From: Larix sibirica
Lineage: Eukaryota; Streptophyta; Pinopsida; Pinales; Pinaceae
Assembly: GCA_004151065.3 (NCBI GenBank)
Contig: NWUY0300051397.1
Coordinates: 15,849-40,142 of the forward strand
DNA: 24,294 nucleotides
Direction of reading: 5' to 3'
The notes under the pieces are model-generated. The model did not search any database. It worked only from the letters and a program-made list of their open reading frames with translations, and was not told where the DNA came from. The position numbers were made by a program, and so were the translations under genes. This document shows positions 1 through 10,593 of the stretch, in pieces; the stretch's first letter is position 1; each line of letters opens with the position of its first letter.

Positions 1-671
1 TCTTCGCATGCCCCCCCTATCACCTAGGTCTACATGACTTTACCAATGAGTTACCAGGGGTGCCCTCCCCCTATCACCTAGGTCAACATCTGACTTTATC
101 AGTGAGTTACCAGGGATACAAATTCCTAACCAAGTCTTACAACCATATTCCCATTTACATATAATACAATTTTCAATTCCATTCTAATAATATTTTTTTT
201 GTTCATGTGTCTCATGGTGACTTCACCATCACCATCTATTGCTACATCCTCTCGCTTTTACATGCTCGTATTCTTGCTCATCATCTGCCATGCCTCCTTT
301 TGAACCTGCATATAAACTCATCATTGACGTCCATATAAAAAGAATCCATATATTGAATTACATGGGTCACTAGCTGTTGTAACTGCCAGTTCTCTAGAAA
401 TTCTCTTCACATGCATGGTTCATCGACTTTGGTCCCAACATTGAGATCAAACCATCTCACATTCCCCCCTACAATCGAATATTTTCCTTCTCTTATTCCA
501 CATCAAGCTAGGCTACAATTACACCTAACACCCTCATACCTACCCAAGTGGTTCATTCCACAACTTGATGCCAATCCCTTCTTTGCACATAAGAGAGATA
601 CAATGATTTTTAGTGCTTCTATGTTTCCAGGGAAATCAAATTCTAACTAGGAACCAAAATTGGGGGTGTCA
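1..671 (-). mobile_element. Possible LTR fragment of an older Ty3-like element
   Basis: Read on the minus strand, the segment begins at 671 with TGACACCCCCAATTTTGG, a sequence resembling the start of many plant Ty3/gypsy LTRs. Just upstream of it (about 672-700, minus) is a G-rich stretch, GGGGTGGGTGATCG, that could be a worn polypurine tract. The other end is not in the window and no partner LTR is seen. If correct, the Tat-like element at 714 inserted into the 3' end of an older element. An ATG-started 79-codon frame at 411-650 (plus) has no recognisable similarity and is not called. Confidence 0.3.
11..118. repeat. 54-bp direct tandem duplication
   Basis: Two imperfect copies lie head to tail. 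Both begin with a C-rich run, then ctatcacctaggtc, and end in gagttaccaggg. The shared block starts at 17 and again at 71, giving a 54-bp period. It sits inside a possible LTR fragment (1-671). No coding role is visible. Confidence 0.8.
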
Positions 672-713
672 GGTACAGCGATCACCCACCCCATACAATT
701 TTAACTCAGATAT

Positions 714-1461
714 TGTTGGCTCACTTGTGGGCAGACCTAGGTTCACTACGACAAAGACCAACAAATCCCAAGATACTAGCCCTTTCGGCATCACCTGCAA
801 ACAGGTGAAGTCTCACCCGAAGTACCTATGGGTACTGCAGGAACCACATTTATGCAACAACAAAGGGGAGGGAACTCTATTCTACAATCACACCCATTAA
901 CAGAACCTCGACAGAACTCAATTCAACCCACATAACTAATATATTGTATACATATTCTGCACAACATATCATGATTGAAACCATCTACGTCTTATTGTCA
1001 TGTCATTGCATATTTATCATTTTAACAACACATGTAAACAAAATAATAAACATACTCATAAACATTCACACACACACAAGACACCAGATATTTTTACGCG
1101 AATCCCAACTGGGAGAAAACCATGGAAATGCTTTGATTATTCATTGATCCCATTACATAAAGCATTTCATCTTCATCTTCTTACATATCTGTGCACACAT
1201 CCTACATACTCCAACCCTTGCAAAAACCCTTAAACAACACAAAATCATAGATGGGATCACTCAGGTCTTCGTTGCACGCTCTCTTCAGCCACATTACATC
1301 CAAAAATATCAACCTTACAAAAATATCAGCAACCTACTCTACCCAACCCGTCACATATTTATAGTTAATGGCATAGCCCCTATGGACCACTAAGTGGACC
1401 GAAAATCCTAACTTACTCCCTAAATTACTCTAACCACTTTCTCAGTTGACATGATTAACCA
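714..1461 (-). repeat. 3' LTR of the Ty3-like element
   Basis: This 748-bp sequence matches 10594-11330 along its length with scattered substitutions and small indels. On the minus strand it starts TGGTTAATCATG directly after the polypurine tract and ends GAGCCAACA at 714. It includes a short (CA)n run near 1068-1079 and a TATA motif. The bases beyond its end (gatat at 709-713) would be the target-site flank. Confidence 0.88.
1354..1363 (-). promoter_or_regulatory. TATA box in the 3' LTR
   Basis: The minus-strand sequence TATAAATATG lies 98 nt inside the LTR start. It is preserved at the equivalent place in the other LTR, as expected of the U3 core promoter driving the element's RNA. The transcription start was not determined. 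Confidence 0.6.
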
Positions 1462-1480
1462 CTACGTTTCCCCCTTTTAC
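1462..1480 (-). promoter_or_regulatory. Polypurine tract next to the 3' LTR
   Basis: The minus-strand sequence contains AAAAGGGGGAAACGTAG and runs directly into the LTR start (TGG). It would prime plus-strand DNA synthesis during reverse transcription. Its position fixes the inner boundary of the LTR at 1461. Confidence 0.75.
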
Positions 1481-1481
1481 G

Positions 1482-4400
1482 ACACTATGTTGGAGTTCGT
1501 CCTTCTTTTGCGGGCATGCTTGCTTTTGACCACTTCACTGCGTAACCCCATATCACATCAACAAAAACCAGTTCAAAAATATCATAGGGAAAACAGGCAC
1601 CCAACACTCACATGTTGCTCATCCCGAGTAACTCAAGCTTGCTCTTGCAGAGTCTTCCAAGATGCCAAAAATTCAACATATATCTCCCTTGACGCTTTGA
1701 TTGTCCCTTCTACCTTATATACATGTTCATGTAGCTCATTTACTATCTATGCATTTATTTCCACCTTTAGCCACACCTTAGTTATCTGCGTAGCTTTTTG
1801 TATTTATGCATAACCTCCTTTAATGATTTCAGATATCCATACAACTTCATTCTGCAATGTTTTGAGCCTTTGGCTCATTCATTGTTGCTCTTCCCTTAGG
1901 CGATTTACCTCTACCTGGAGTCTCTTACTTTCTGAAACCTTGGTCATTATTTCCAATGGTGGTCAAGTCTTGATAAGATCCTTCAGCTTCGCATCCCTAA
2001 ACTGCACGTCTTCCAGCCTTATTGTCACTCCATGTAGCTCTTCATCGTCCATCAACGCTTCCCAAGGTTGTGAACTTTCATCAATTATCTTCACGCATTC
2101 CCCCTCTAAGGCCTTGATACAGTCAATCGATGCTTTCACTGCAGCTTCCCTCTGTTCTCGAAATTCTGAAGGTGTACTGGGGACCAAATACGGCTCCAAC
2201 TCACTTATTCTAACCCAAAAACCTTTGGTAGCTTTGTTGAGGTTCAACATTTTGTCTTCTATGGGTGTTTCCTCTTCCATTTCAATTTATGGAATTGTGC
2301 TGCAAGTCACCTCCATAACATTCTATAATTTTTCCTTCTGCTCTGTGATTTCATCTTTCTCCTTCTGAAGCTTACTATAATTGTCTCAGAGTTCATCCTT
2401 TTCCGCGCCACACTTCTTCATTTCAGCAAATTTATGTTCTTCATAGCCCTTTATTTCTTCTGTAATTCCTTGGTGCAGGTCATGCAATATATAGATGGGA
2501 AACTCTACTAGCTTCAACTCAACATGACTTGAGGAATGGACTCTGACATGTACCTCTTCTACTGGAAAACTTAATGATTTTGGTGTAAGTGTTACAACTC
2601 TTTGCTGCACAGCCGAGGATGGCTGCGACATTAACCTTGCTTTCCTATCCAAGTGACTCTCTGGCTCAGCTATTAAGTGAACTGGCATTATTCTTATATC
2701 TACGAGTGATTAGCGCAACTCAGATAACTACCCTTTTAGTCCTCCAAAAAATCTCTAAGTGCTTATCTTTCATATTTTTTCATTTATCTACTATAGTGTA
2801 TTTGAACCTATCAGCCAGCATTTCGATGTCATCTTTTGTCAAGGACATATATACGCTACCCTTCTGTACTTTTCTCTTGGTCCTCTTTCCTTTAGCAATT
2901 TCTGTTGCTTTCCTTTTTTCTCTGACCGCAGGGTCATTCTGCATTGCACTAAATTCTTTCTCACCTTCCTATGATGGGTCATGTTCTTCACTTGCTCCTC
3001 CTTGTGCTCCAGACACCTGTTCTCCTTGCTAGTCTTGTTTGTGCTCCGCTATGCCATTCTGTTGTTCTTTTGTTTGCGACACATCTTAATAAATTTTCCT
3101 CTATTGAAACTAGTACTTTCCATTCTTGAGGCCATTCCTGGATAATTACATTGACATATTCTTCCTCTAGCTTGTAATGTGTAGGTAACCATTCCATTTT
3201 TGGATCCCTCCTGGATTTCACAAACATGAACCATGGCCTGGATTTAAACCAGACAATACTCCTGAAAAAGTCGACAACATGAGGCTCCATACGAGGGGTT
3301 CACTATATGTTGTATTGAATACCCTCCTTATACACAAAAAATGTGATGTCCGTGTCCCTTTGTCAATATGTGTTGTCATTGTACCATAAAGATGCATACC
3401 GCGTAGCTAAACAATGCCTCGCATGTTTTGCAAACTACGAGTCCTTTGGCTCATTCCAAGAAATTAATGCAATCAAAATTATCAACCAAGAATAGCAAAA
3501 TGGACTACCTTTCTCTTCTGCGTCGAGGCAATCACTCAAAAACTCATTAAGCAGGAATGTCACCTGGTTCAACTTGACACCTTTGACAGATTGCTCGACC
3601 AGTGCTATTACTGTCGCAAAGACTTGATTGGGGCGACACTTCCTCAACACTTTACTAGCCAGCGCTCGTGTCGCAAATCTCACGGATGGACCATCAATAG
3701 AAGCTATGTTGTAGCCTCGAGTGCCCTTCTCCAACCGGTACATATCCTTCATTTTGTCAACAAGCTCCTTGTCTTTTTATTTTCCCACCAAATAGGTCGT
3801 TGGATCTGGTCCTACGGATGGCAACCACATAATCCTCAAAACTAAGTCTGCATCTATTGAAAATTTCCAGTCTAACCATAGAAATCCACCATGCACACAT
3901 ACTAACAGTTGTTTCACACATGTATTAACTTATGCACTGTGACCAAAGTGTGGTGTTTCCAAAAGGGCCAATATGTCATATTTCTCCAATCCTCTAGTCC
4001 ATGGTTGCGGTTCAGCAACCCGAGCAGTCGTGTCTTCATGACACACTTCCACTAAGTATTTCTCAAGATAAAACTCCCAGAACTTCTTTCTATCGGCCAA
4101 GTCATGGTCTGCATATTTAAGGTTCGACACTTTGCCCAGCATGTCACCTTCCTTCTCCACTCCTTTCAGGATTTTCGGTGTCTATAAAGTATACTTCACA
4201 TCCTTGATCAACCTTATTGTTATGGCATTCTACTTCCTCGGTAGCACATATGGTGGAAAAACGAACGCCAAGCTAGACAACGAGGCCTCTACATCATGTC
4301 TTCTTTTAGTGTGGGCTTCCACATTCTTTATGCATGCTAACTTTCTTGCAAGTTTGAGTGACCTTCTTGTCATTGCTAGTGTCACTGATGACACAACTGT

Positions 4401-4568
4401 TTCTACAATCTTTGGTTCTGTCACACTCTGGGGTATTCCGAACTCAATGAATTCTCTGAAAATTTCCTCAAGTGATTTCTCAGGCATAATCAGGCACACC
4501 CTTGCACAACACACTAGTTTTGTTGCTTCTTTCTTAGCTCAACTCTTAATAATACTCGACAAACAATG
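1482..4568 (-). pseudogene. Extra ORF after integrase (left copy), function unknown
   Basis: A broken reading frame of about 1,000 codons runs from near 4568 almost to the polypurine tract. Open blocks are at 4230-4514, 3930-4160, 3435-3752, 2988-3290, 2386-2688 and 1963-2280. Coding-looking residues link them across stops. The N-terminal half looks globular, with segments such as LEKYDILALLETPHFGHSA and VGPDPTTYLVGK. A Lys/Arg-rich stretch (about 2875-2945) resembles a nuclear localisation or nucleic-acid-binding region. The C-terminal third is charged and probably coiled coil. It occupies the place where retroviruses and some plant elements have env, but no signal peptide or membrane segment is visible. 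The left TAA at 3930-3932 is a Glu codon in the right copy, so at least that stop is secondary. I do not recognise a named family. Confidence 0.65.
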
Positions 4569-4964
4569 ACTTCGATCCTCATGTCTTTACAATTTTAAAG
4601 CCTGACCATCATGTCTCATCACTGCATTAACTTCGGATTTAGCAAATCTAACCAAATCTTCCCTCGGGATTTAACTAATCAAACATTTATTTTACTTAAT
4701 CATCATGAAATCCTTTCACACACTCCCACCACGCCTTGCATTAAATGGAAGTGTTTCATAATCAGTTGACACTTTTTGTAATTAATGCACCACTTCATTA
4801 CTTCCAACCATTTTTTAAATCATCTTTGACATATCTACATATGTGCATGTGTTCCTAAGTAACTTTGACATTTTCTTACTCATATGTGCAGACTCCTTTA
4901 ACGTCTAGTGCCTATTTCAACTGCACTAAACACCTATACGTCGTAGTTCTGTTCATCCTTGATG
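4569..4964 (-). other. Spacer between integrase and the extra ORF
   Basis: About 400 bp with no open frame and no recognisable motif. In Tat-like elements that carry an extra reading frame, such a spacer could hold a splice acceptor or internal promoter for that frame. None can be picked out here with confidence. Confidence 0.5.
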
Positions 4965-6234
4965 GAGGAAAGTTTGGATGTCCCTGTACAGTTTCAGTCG
5001 ACTCCCATCAACTAAGCCATCCATGATTTCCCAATTGAACTTTTGCAGCTGTACAACACCCCCTTTTGTTACATACTTAATCACATAAGGTCCTAACCAG
5101 TGCATTATGAATATACCAGGGTGTTTGAAGAACTTATTGTCGTAGAGGAGAACTATGTCTCCTACCTTGAACTTCTTTTGCTTTATATGTCAATCATGAC
5201 ATGCCTTCTCCCTTGATTTATGTACTTGTTGAACCTGTGATCAAACTATCTTCTTCTAACTTCAATAATTGTGACAACCTTTCTTCTAATGTTCCAGTAT
5301 CTATCATCTATTTAAATGCAATAATCCTTAAACTTGGTACGATGTACTCCATAGGCATTACAGCTTCCTGACCATATACCAGTCTAAAAGGTGTCTAAGC
5401 TGTCAATTTTTTACAAGTTGTTCTATAGGCCCATAGTACTGATGGGATCCTCAAGTCCCAATTGTCGCGGTTCACATTGCATACTTTGGTCAAGGCATTC
5501 TCTAAAATTTTATTAAAATCTTCGACAATTCCATTATCCCGAGGATGGTATGTCATACTCTTCTAATGGTAGATATGAAATTCCTCTGTCAATGCTTCAA
5601 TAGTCCTATTTAAGAAGTGAGTTCCTTGATCACTCATTAAGATCCTATGGCAACCAAACCTAGTAACCACATTTTCAAATAAGAACCTCGCAATAGTCAC
5701 AGAGTTGGAATCCTGAATTAGTTCAGCCTCAACCCACCTAGTCAAGTAGTTTGTCGTAGTTATTATGTACCTAGCTCATGTTCTCTTCACGGGTGGGTTA
5801 ATTGGTCCAATAAAATCAATAGCCCATTTTTCAAATGCTTGCAATGTTACCTAAGGTTCTAATGGCATTTCATCCCTTCTTGAAGGTTTTCCAACCCTTT
5901 GACAGACATCACAATATTTGCAGTATTATTGTGCATCCTTATGTAACATATGCCACCAAATACCCGCCCTTAATACTTTCTACGTTGTATCCTTACCTGC
6001 ATAATGTCCCCGCTCAACACCATCATGAGCTTATACTAAGATCATAGGTCTTTCATGCTCTAACACCCATCTTCTCAAGATTTCATCTAGACCCAATTTA
6101 TACAATTGTCCTGCTATAAGATGATAATCTGTTGGTTTTACGACCAATTGTTTCTTCTGTGCCACAATATAATCTGTAGGAGCCATACATGTACTCAAGA
6201 AATGAACAATGTTATCGAAGTAATTATCCACCAT
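4965..6234 (-). pseudogene. Integrase domain, broken
   Basis: The N-terminal part (6031-6234) leads through stop-interrupted sequence to an HHCC-type zinc region (GHYAG..., then YCKYCDVCQ, about 5880-6030). The catalytic core has Asp in AIDFIGPIN (about 5780-5800), Asp in LMSDQGTHF (5629-5631) and Glu in [11 protein letters not shown] (about 5520). So the D-D-E triad can be read, although stops split it. The longest open part is 5563-5745. The C-terminal region ends with a WLGPY-like fold and stops near 4965. Integrase would insert the cDNA into chromosomes. No clear chromodomain is seen, consistent with a non-chromovirus lineage. Confidence 0.88.
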
Positions 6235-6362
6235 CCTTACTTAAAAATAACTGCGCATCAAGCAAATTATCATGTAAGCTTGCTGGTTCTTCTCATGCTT
6301 CCAACCTCGACAAATTATCAGGACATGAATTTAACTTTCCTGGTTTGACTACAATTTCAAAA

Positions 6363-6860
6363 TCATATTCTTTGAATAATAACAACCACCTGCATATTCC
6401 CCCCCAACACTAGCTTATTGACCATGTATCTTAAAGCATAATGGTTAGTATTTATTTTAAAATGAGTTCCTAATAAATAATGTCTAAATTTATGTAGTGC
6501 ATATACCATTGCTAAGCCTTCTCTTTCTATCGTAGTATAATTCCTTTCGGTTGTTGATAACTTTCTGCTAGCAAAAGCAATTGGGTGATATGTGTCTCCT
6601 TCTCTAGGTTGCGCCAAAACTGCACCCAAGGCTATGGATGAAGCATCGACATGTACACAAAACTCTTTTCTCCAATCTGGAAAGACCAAGATTGCCGCAG
6701 TTACCATATTTTCTTTCAATGTGTCCAAACACTTATGGCACTTTTCATTCCACAAGAATTTAACATCCTTTTTCAACAATCTCTCCATGAGAGCAGTAAT
6801 TTGTGCATACCCTTTAACGTATATTTTGAAATAACCTGTATGTCCCAATGTTGTTCTCAA
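6363..6860 (-). pseudogene. RT connection and RNase H domain
   Basis: 165 open codons start at MRTTLGHTGYFKIYVKGYAQ, the RT-RNase H connection typical of Ty3 elements. RNase H follows with HVDASSIALGAVLAQ (catalytic Asp 72), TIEREGLAMVYAL (Glu 114) and HKFRHYLLG. The third acidic position, normally in a TDH motif, reads TNH (Asn 139). This domain would degrade RNA in the RNA-DNA hybrid, so the Asp-to-Asn change predicts loss of activity. Isolated stops separate this block from the RT block at 6930. Confidence 0.9.
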
Positions 6861-6929
6861 CTGTCACATTGATGTTGGCGGTGGTAGATCCACAATAATA
6901 GCAATTTTGGCAGGATCCATCAAATGACC

Positions 6930-7481
6930 CTACTTACATATCGCATGTCCCGGTAAAATTCCAAAAGGAGCACAAAAGATACATTTCTTAAAATTTAAAG
7001 AGATCTGGTATTGTCTACATCGGTCTAACATCGACCTTAAATTCTTAATATGATTCTTCAGCAAACTAAAAATTGTCCAATCATCAAAGTATACCTCCAA
7101 AAAATTTTGGATAAATTCCTTGAAAGTTGCGACAACTACCCTCGGAAAAATAATAGGGGCATTTTTCAAGCCAAATGACATTATTGTGTACTGGTAACAA
7201 CCCCACTCTGTTGCAAATGTAATCTTATGTCGATATTCCTTTGCAATCTTTATTTGATGATAACCATAAAACCCATCAGTAAATGAGTAGGCTTCATGTC
7301 CTCCAACATTCTCTAAGACATCATCTATAAAAGGGGTGGGAAAAGGATTATGTAAGCATGCATCATTCAACTTTATGAGATCAACACATATCCTAACTTC
7401 CTTTGTTTTCTTATCCTGAACTATCATAGGGCTAATCCACTCCGACACTTCAATAGGTTCAATGATTCCTGCATCCAACAT
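6930..7481 (-). pseudogene. Reverse transcriptase domain
   Basis: This is the best-preserved block: 183 open codons. It covers the fingers and palm from MLDAGIIEPIEVSEW through ICVDLIKLNDA (residues 31-41), motif A FTDGFYGYHQI (67-77, catalytic Asp 69) and FGLKNAP (103-109). It reaches the active-site YFDD (131-134) and ends near the thumb. Both catalytic aspartates of YFDD are present. The frame opens at this Met only because the upstream codons are interrupted; RT-type residues continue on the far side. RT would copy the element RNA into cDNA in the cytoplasm. Confidence 0.92.
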
Positions 7482-7871
7482 TCTGTCAATTTATGCCTTC
7501 ACCTTCTCTTTATATCTTGGATTTAATATGTAAGGTCTCTGCTTAATAAGCTTCACATCAAGCTTAAATGGAATCTTCATCTCTCCTAAATCACCAACAA
7601 TGCCCTTCATTTCTGAAAACTCGGTGGGGAATAGATCCTGATACTAATGCAACAAGTCAGTAATTTTTCCAATAATCTCATCCCAGTAATCCCTAATATT
7701 AGCAAACTTGGGATTTTCTTCAGACCCAATATTCACTTTTCTAGTATTTAAAGGCTACAAGAAGTTAGCAAATTCTATCTTAGGTCCTTCTATGTAACAA
7801 TTACCTTTTGTCTCAGGTATATATAGGTCGCTCGGGTCATCAGCTTCTTTGTATCCAGTAATATTATAGCA

Positions 7872-8408
7872 CTACAATGCCTGCTCAAGTGTCGCAGCCC
7901 AATCTAGCATGCTGTAAATAGGTAAAGGCACTTCTTCAAAAAAATTCTCCTTGATAACTTGTAGAGTTGCATCAATTTTTGGATTCTCATCCTCAAAACT
8001 AAAAGTTGCCCTAAAATTCAAGATCATATTTTCCCACTTTGTTGTTCCATGTCGCAATTCCAGTTCAGTATACTACTTTCTTGGTACTGTATCCAAGGTA
8101 TGAACAAACATGTGTACCCATTCCTGCTTAGGCACAGAACTCCATGCCATAGTACATTCCATTAAATGTTCGGTACTACAGGTCAACCCATTAAACTTCA
8201 CCCCGACATAATCAAGTGCTTCTCTAAATCTAATTTCTAACAACCTTTTACACTGCGACCAACCTTCTATATTATTCTTGTGAGTATTCTGCCACTTTGT
8301 TGGGCTAGCCTTTAGGGATACATCTAAAGCTAATACCCTTTGTTGCTCAGTAACTTGCAATTCAAACTTGTAAATAAAAGAATCTAGATTTGTTAAACCA
8401 TCATACAC
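7872..8408 (-). pseudogene. Capsid/gag-like segment between protease and RT
   Basis: The 111-codon block at 8073-8408 begins MYDGLTNLDSFIYKFE and holds W-W-C-RF spacing (KWQNTHKNNIEGWSQCKR, then RFRE). This resembles retrotransposon gag capsid domains. A single stop separates it from the 61-codon block 7872-8057, which begins MRHGTTKWENM and includes FRATFSFED. From there a linker leads with few breaks into the RT N-terminus. Capsid-like sequence normally lies before the knuckles and protease. Here it is after the protease, so the order is unusual or reflects a lineage-specific arrangement. The family identity is by recognition only. Confidence 0.5.
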
Positions 8409-8504
8409 GGGTGGGTTACATACCTATATTCTGATCCACTGTAGTGACTTGGAAATGTGATCACACCTCCTCATATATACCTCATGTAGTTTATTTTTCC
8501 AATT

Positions 8505-9185
8505 TTATTGTCCTTCATCTAAATCTGGTGCACATGAGCTGATAGTACGCCAACTTAGGTTTCCATTTGATGTAGGGTTGATATATTCATCCATTCTTGA
8601 ATTCATCTTATAAATATTTTCCGGTTCTTGAGCATCATTTTCTTCTCTAACAGGTTTGACATACCTCTGACCTTCTAATGGATCCAAGGGTACAATAACT
8701 CTCATTTTTCCTCCTTCGAATGTCATCAACCTCTTTTTCAAATTAATAATATCATGGTTATCCATTAACCAATCCATTCCAAGTAATGATGGATAAGGGT
8801 TAGTATCATATATAATTTCAATAACTTCAAAATCTACAAAGCTTCACAATCCTTCCACTTTGACATGTACCCCTACCAAATGGGACCATTTTTTGTTGAT
8901 TTGCTAATCTTAATTGTACTGGTGACCATACAAGCTTAGGCTTACCATGTTTTCCCATGTTTGCTTAGTAAGTACATTGACATCTAACCCCAGATCCAAA
9001 ATAATAAAATCCATATCATAATCCTCGACCTGAGCACTAAGTCGCATTTCCCTACTTGTCCTCTTCTGACGTTGGAAATAATTGACAGTTCTTTCTTCAA
9101 TGGGCTCTACTATTTCTTGGTCACATTGATCAATCAAACCACGAAGTTCTTTTACTATTTTTCGTCTTTTAACATATCTAAACAA
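8505..9185 (-). pseudogene. Retropepsin-like aspartic protease domain
   Basis: The block at 8910-9185 (91 codons) contains LDLGLDVNVL, with the catalytic Asp at residue 64. The usual D-T/S-G triad reads D-L-G here. The block at 8505-8777 continues the fold with a DW..DN..VINLKK-like segment (MDWLMDNHDIINLKKR), which in Tat-type elements ends the protease domain. Between them (8778-8909) the frame is interrupted. The enzyme would cleave the gag-pol polyprotein. The Leu in the triad may be a lineage trait, since related plant elements often carry DLGS, or it may be decay. Confidence 0.7.
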
Positions 9186-9583
9186 CTTTGCAAGAATTTC
9201 TTTAAAGGGATTACCTTTCCCGATGTTCTCTTCAAAATTGTTCGATCATAAATTAGGGGCATATCATATACTAGAGTTGTATCATATAGTGTTTGAGTTG
9301 TTGAAGTGGATTCTCCTCAATTTGCAGTAGTAACCTCCCTTCTAGATTTGACATAGATCTCCTTTTCCTTCTGGATATTAAACACCGACGGGCGTTCTAG
9401 CGCTTTTCTAACCCACGGTATACATTGCTTCCCTTGTGTTGCCATATCACCTCCTGTCGTAACTCCCCCACGTGTGACTATTGCTATAGTAGTTTGCTCT
9501 TCCCGCTTTTCGACAGATATCTTCTATACATTCTAGTTCTGATTTTGATTTCCTTTAGCCTACCACTTTGCTATCAGTTGTGG

Positions 9584-10500
9584 ACAATCTTCAACACTGT
9601 GATCCAATGCTTTGCAATATGTACACATCGAAAAGGGTTTGGACAATCTCTTCCCAAGTGTCCCGGTTGTCCACAATTGTAACAAATTATCTGGCCTCTT
9701 CCTTCGCCAAATCCACCCCTTCCACAACCTTTGAATCCACCTGGTCCTTGGTTATAGCATCCTCTATATGAATTGAACTACTCATTGCCCCCTTCAGCTT
9801 GCTCTTCCCCTTTCATTATGTAGGCATCGATTGTACATTCCTTCAGCTGGTAATCATCCTCTTCTTCTTATGTATTGATCGATTCTTCCCTGAGCTATGA
9901 TACGACGATGTAGTTGTGTCCCTCGGTCACACTACGGACCTCTCTTCTTTCTATCACGGTCCTTCTCTTACAATGTCTAAATCTCATCCCACTCTGCATA
10001 AATCCACACTCTTCATCTATCGCACTTTATTCTCCCTTTAACATTTCAGCTCACTCTTCTCTCACATACTTCTCAAACCTTCCCCTGGTCAATACCCAGC
10101 TCCCGATGTACGAAGCTACTTACTCTTCAAACTCCATTCTCATGATGCCCTTTTCACAAAGTAACATCTTAATCCACAAGTACATAGATTTCAAATATTT
10201 ACCTCATGGTCCCTTGAAAAATTCTCTTTCAACTTCGCTATAAGATTTTAAATTTTCTACAGTAAACTCAGTAATATAACCCGCAAGTATACTATCAAGC
10301 CAGTAATCAACAGCACGAGAAATCTTATTACTAATACCTTTAAGTGTTCGAACTAAATTAGGAGTCCAAACTACCGTCACTCCTTCCTGGAAGCATCTCT
10401 TATGTTCTGCCAACTTCAATAACCATTCTGCTAATAAAATAAGAAACTCACCAAAGAAGATTTCATGTAGATCAGAGAAAACATACCTTTCCAACCATTC
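9584..10500 (-). pseudogene. gag: gag N-terminal region and zinc knuckles
   Basis: The first block (10204-10494) is a 96-codon open stretch rich in helical residues. It follows the primer-binding site and is taken as the N-terminal part of gag. From about 10200 to 9790 the frame is broken by several stops. A Gly/Arg-rich stretch (GGFKGCGRGGFGEGRG, about 9690-9750) precedes two nucleic-acid-binding knuckles of the form CX2CX4HX4C. The first is CYNCGQPGHLGRDC (9643-9684) and the second is CTYCKALDHSVEDC (9584-9625). The second is in a different frame from the first, so a frameshift lies between them. Gag would package the element RNA. The N-terminal assignment rests mainly on position. Confidence 0.75.
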
Positions 10501-10572
10501 CTATGAACTGAGTTGTGGCTTTTTGTTTTGTTCTTCGACAAACTCCAACTGCTTCTTGTCTATCCACATCCT

Positions 10573-10591
10573 GATCCCAGCAACAGAACCA
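10573..10591 (-). promoter_or_regulatory. Primer-binding site, tRNA-Asp-like
   Basis: Two bases after the LTR end (GAGCCAACA), the minus strand reads TGGTTCTGTTGCTGGGATC. Tat/Athila-type plant elements commonly carry TGGCGCCGTTGCCGGGGATC, complementary to the 3' end of tRNA-Asp. This site keeps the TGG start and the GTTGC.GGG core but differs in the CGCC block. Either it has mutated or a different tRNA was used. Confidence 0.65.
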
Positions 10592-10593
10592 TT

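Larger units (their letters stand above)
4965..10500 (-). pseudogene. Ty3-like gag-pol, multiply disrupted
   Basis: Gag-pol reads leftward from just after the primer-binding site to a stop near 4965. Domain order is N-terminal gag helical region, zinc knuckles, protease, capsid-like segment, reverse transcriptase, RNase H and integrase. Between recognisable blocks the same or a shifted frame continues through isolated stops, so the decay is by point mutation and small indels rather than large deletion. No frame stays open for more than about 183 codons. The product would be a cytoplasmic polyprotein forming virus-like particles, with integrase acting in the nucleus. The separate domain entries give the residues. 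Plus-strand ORFs in this range are antisense shadows. Confidence 0.9.

Noticed and set aside
613-900. Plus-strand ORFs across the LTR (also 1000-1233, 1451-1813, 10523-10780, 11320-11682)
   Set aside because: They lie antisense within the LTRs or the C-terminal end of the extra ORF. Their recurrence in both copies only reflects repeat homology.
1823-2368. 181-codon plus-strand ORF
   Set aside because: It is antisense to the extra ORF block at 1963-2280, and its Ser-rich composition is typical of a shadow frame.
3435-3752. A stand-alone host gene
   Set aside because: It is one block of the extra ORF, repeated in the right copy and bounded by element sequence on both sides.
714-3980. The whole 3.3-kb direct repeat as one giant LTR
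   Set aside because: A polypurine tract lies inside it, directly before TGG at 1461, and the equivalent tract lies at 11331-11349. Coding sequence fills the rest. A normal LTR of about 740 bp plus a duplicated extra ORF explains it better.
4132-4569. 145-codon plus-strand ORF
   Set aside because: It is antisense to the extra ORF block 4230-4514, which has the better protein composition and matches the element's orientation.
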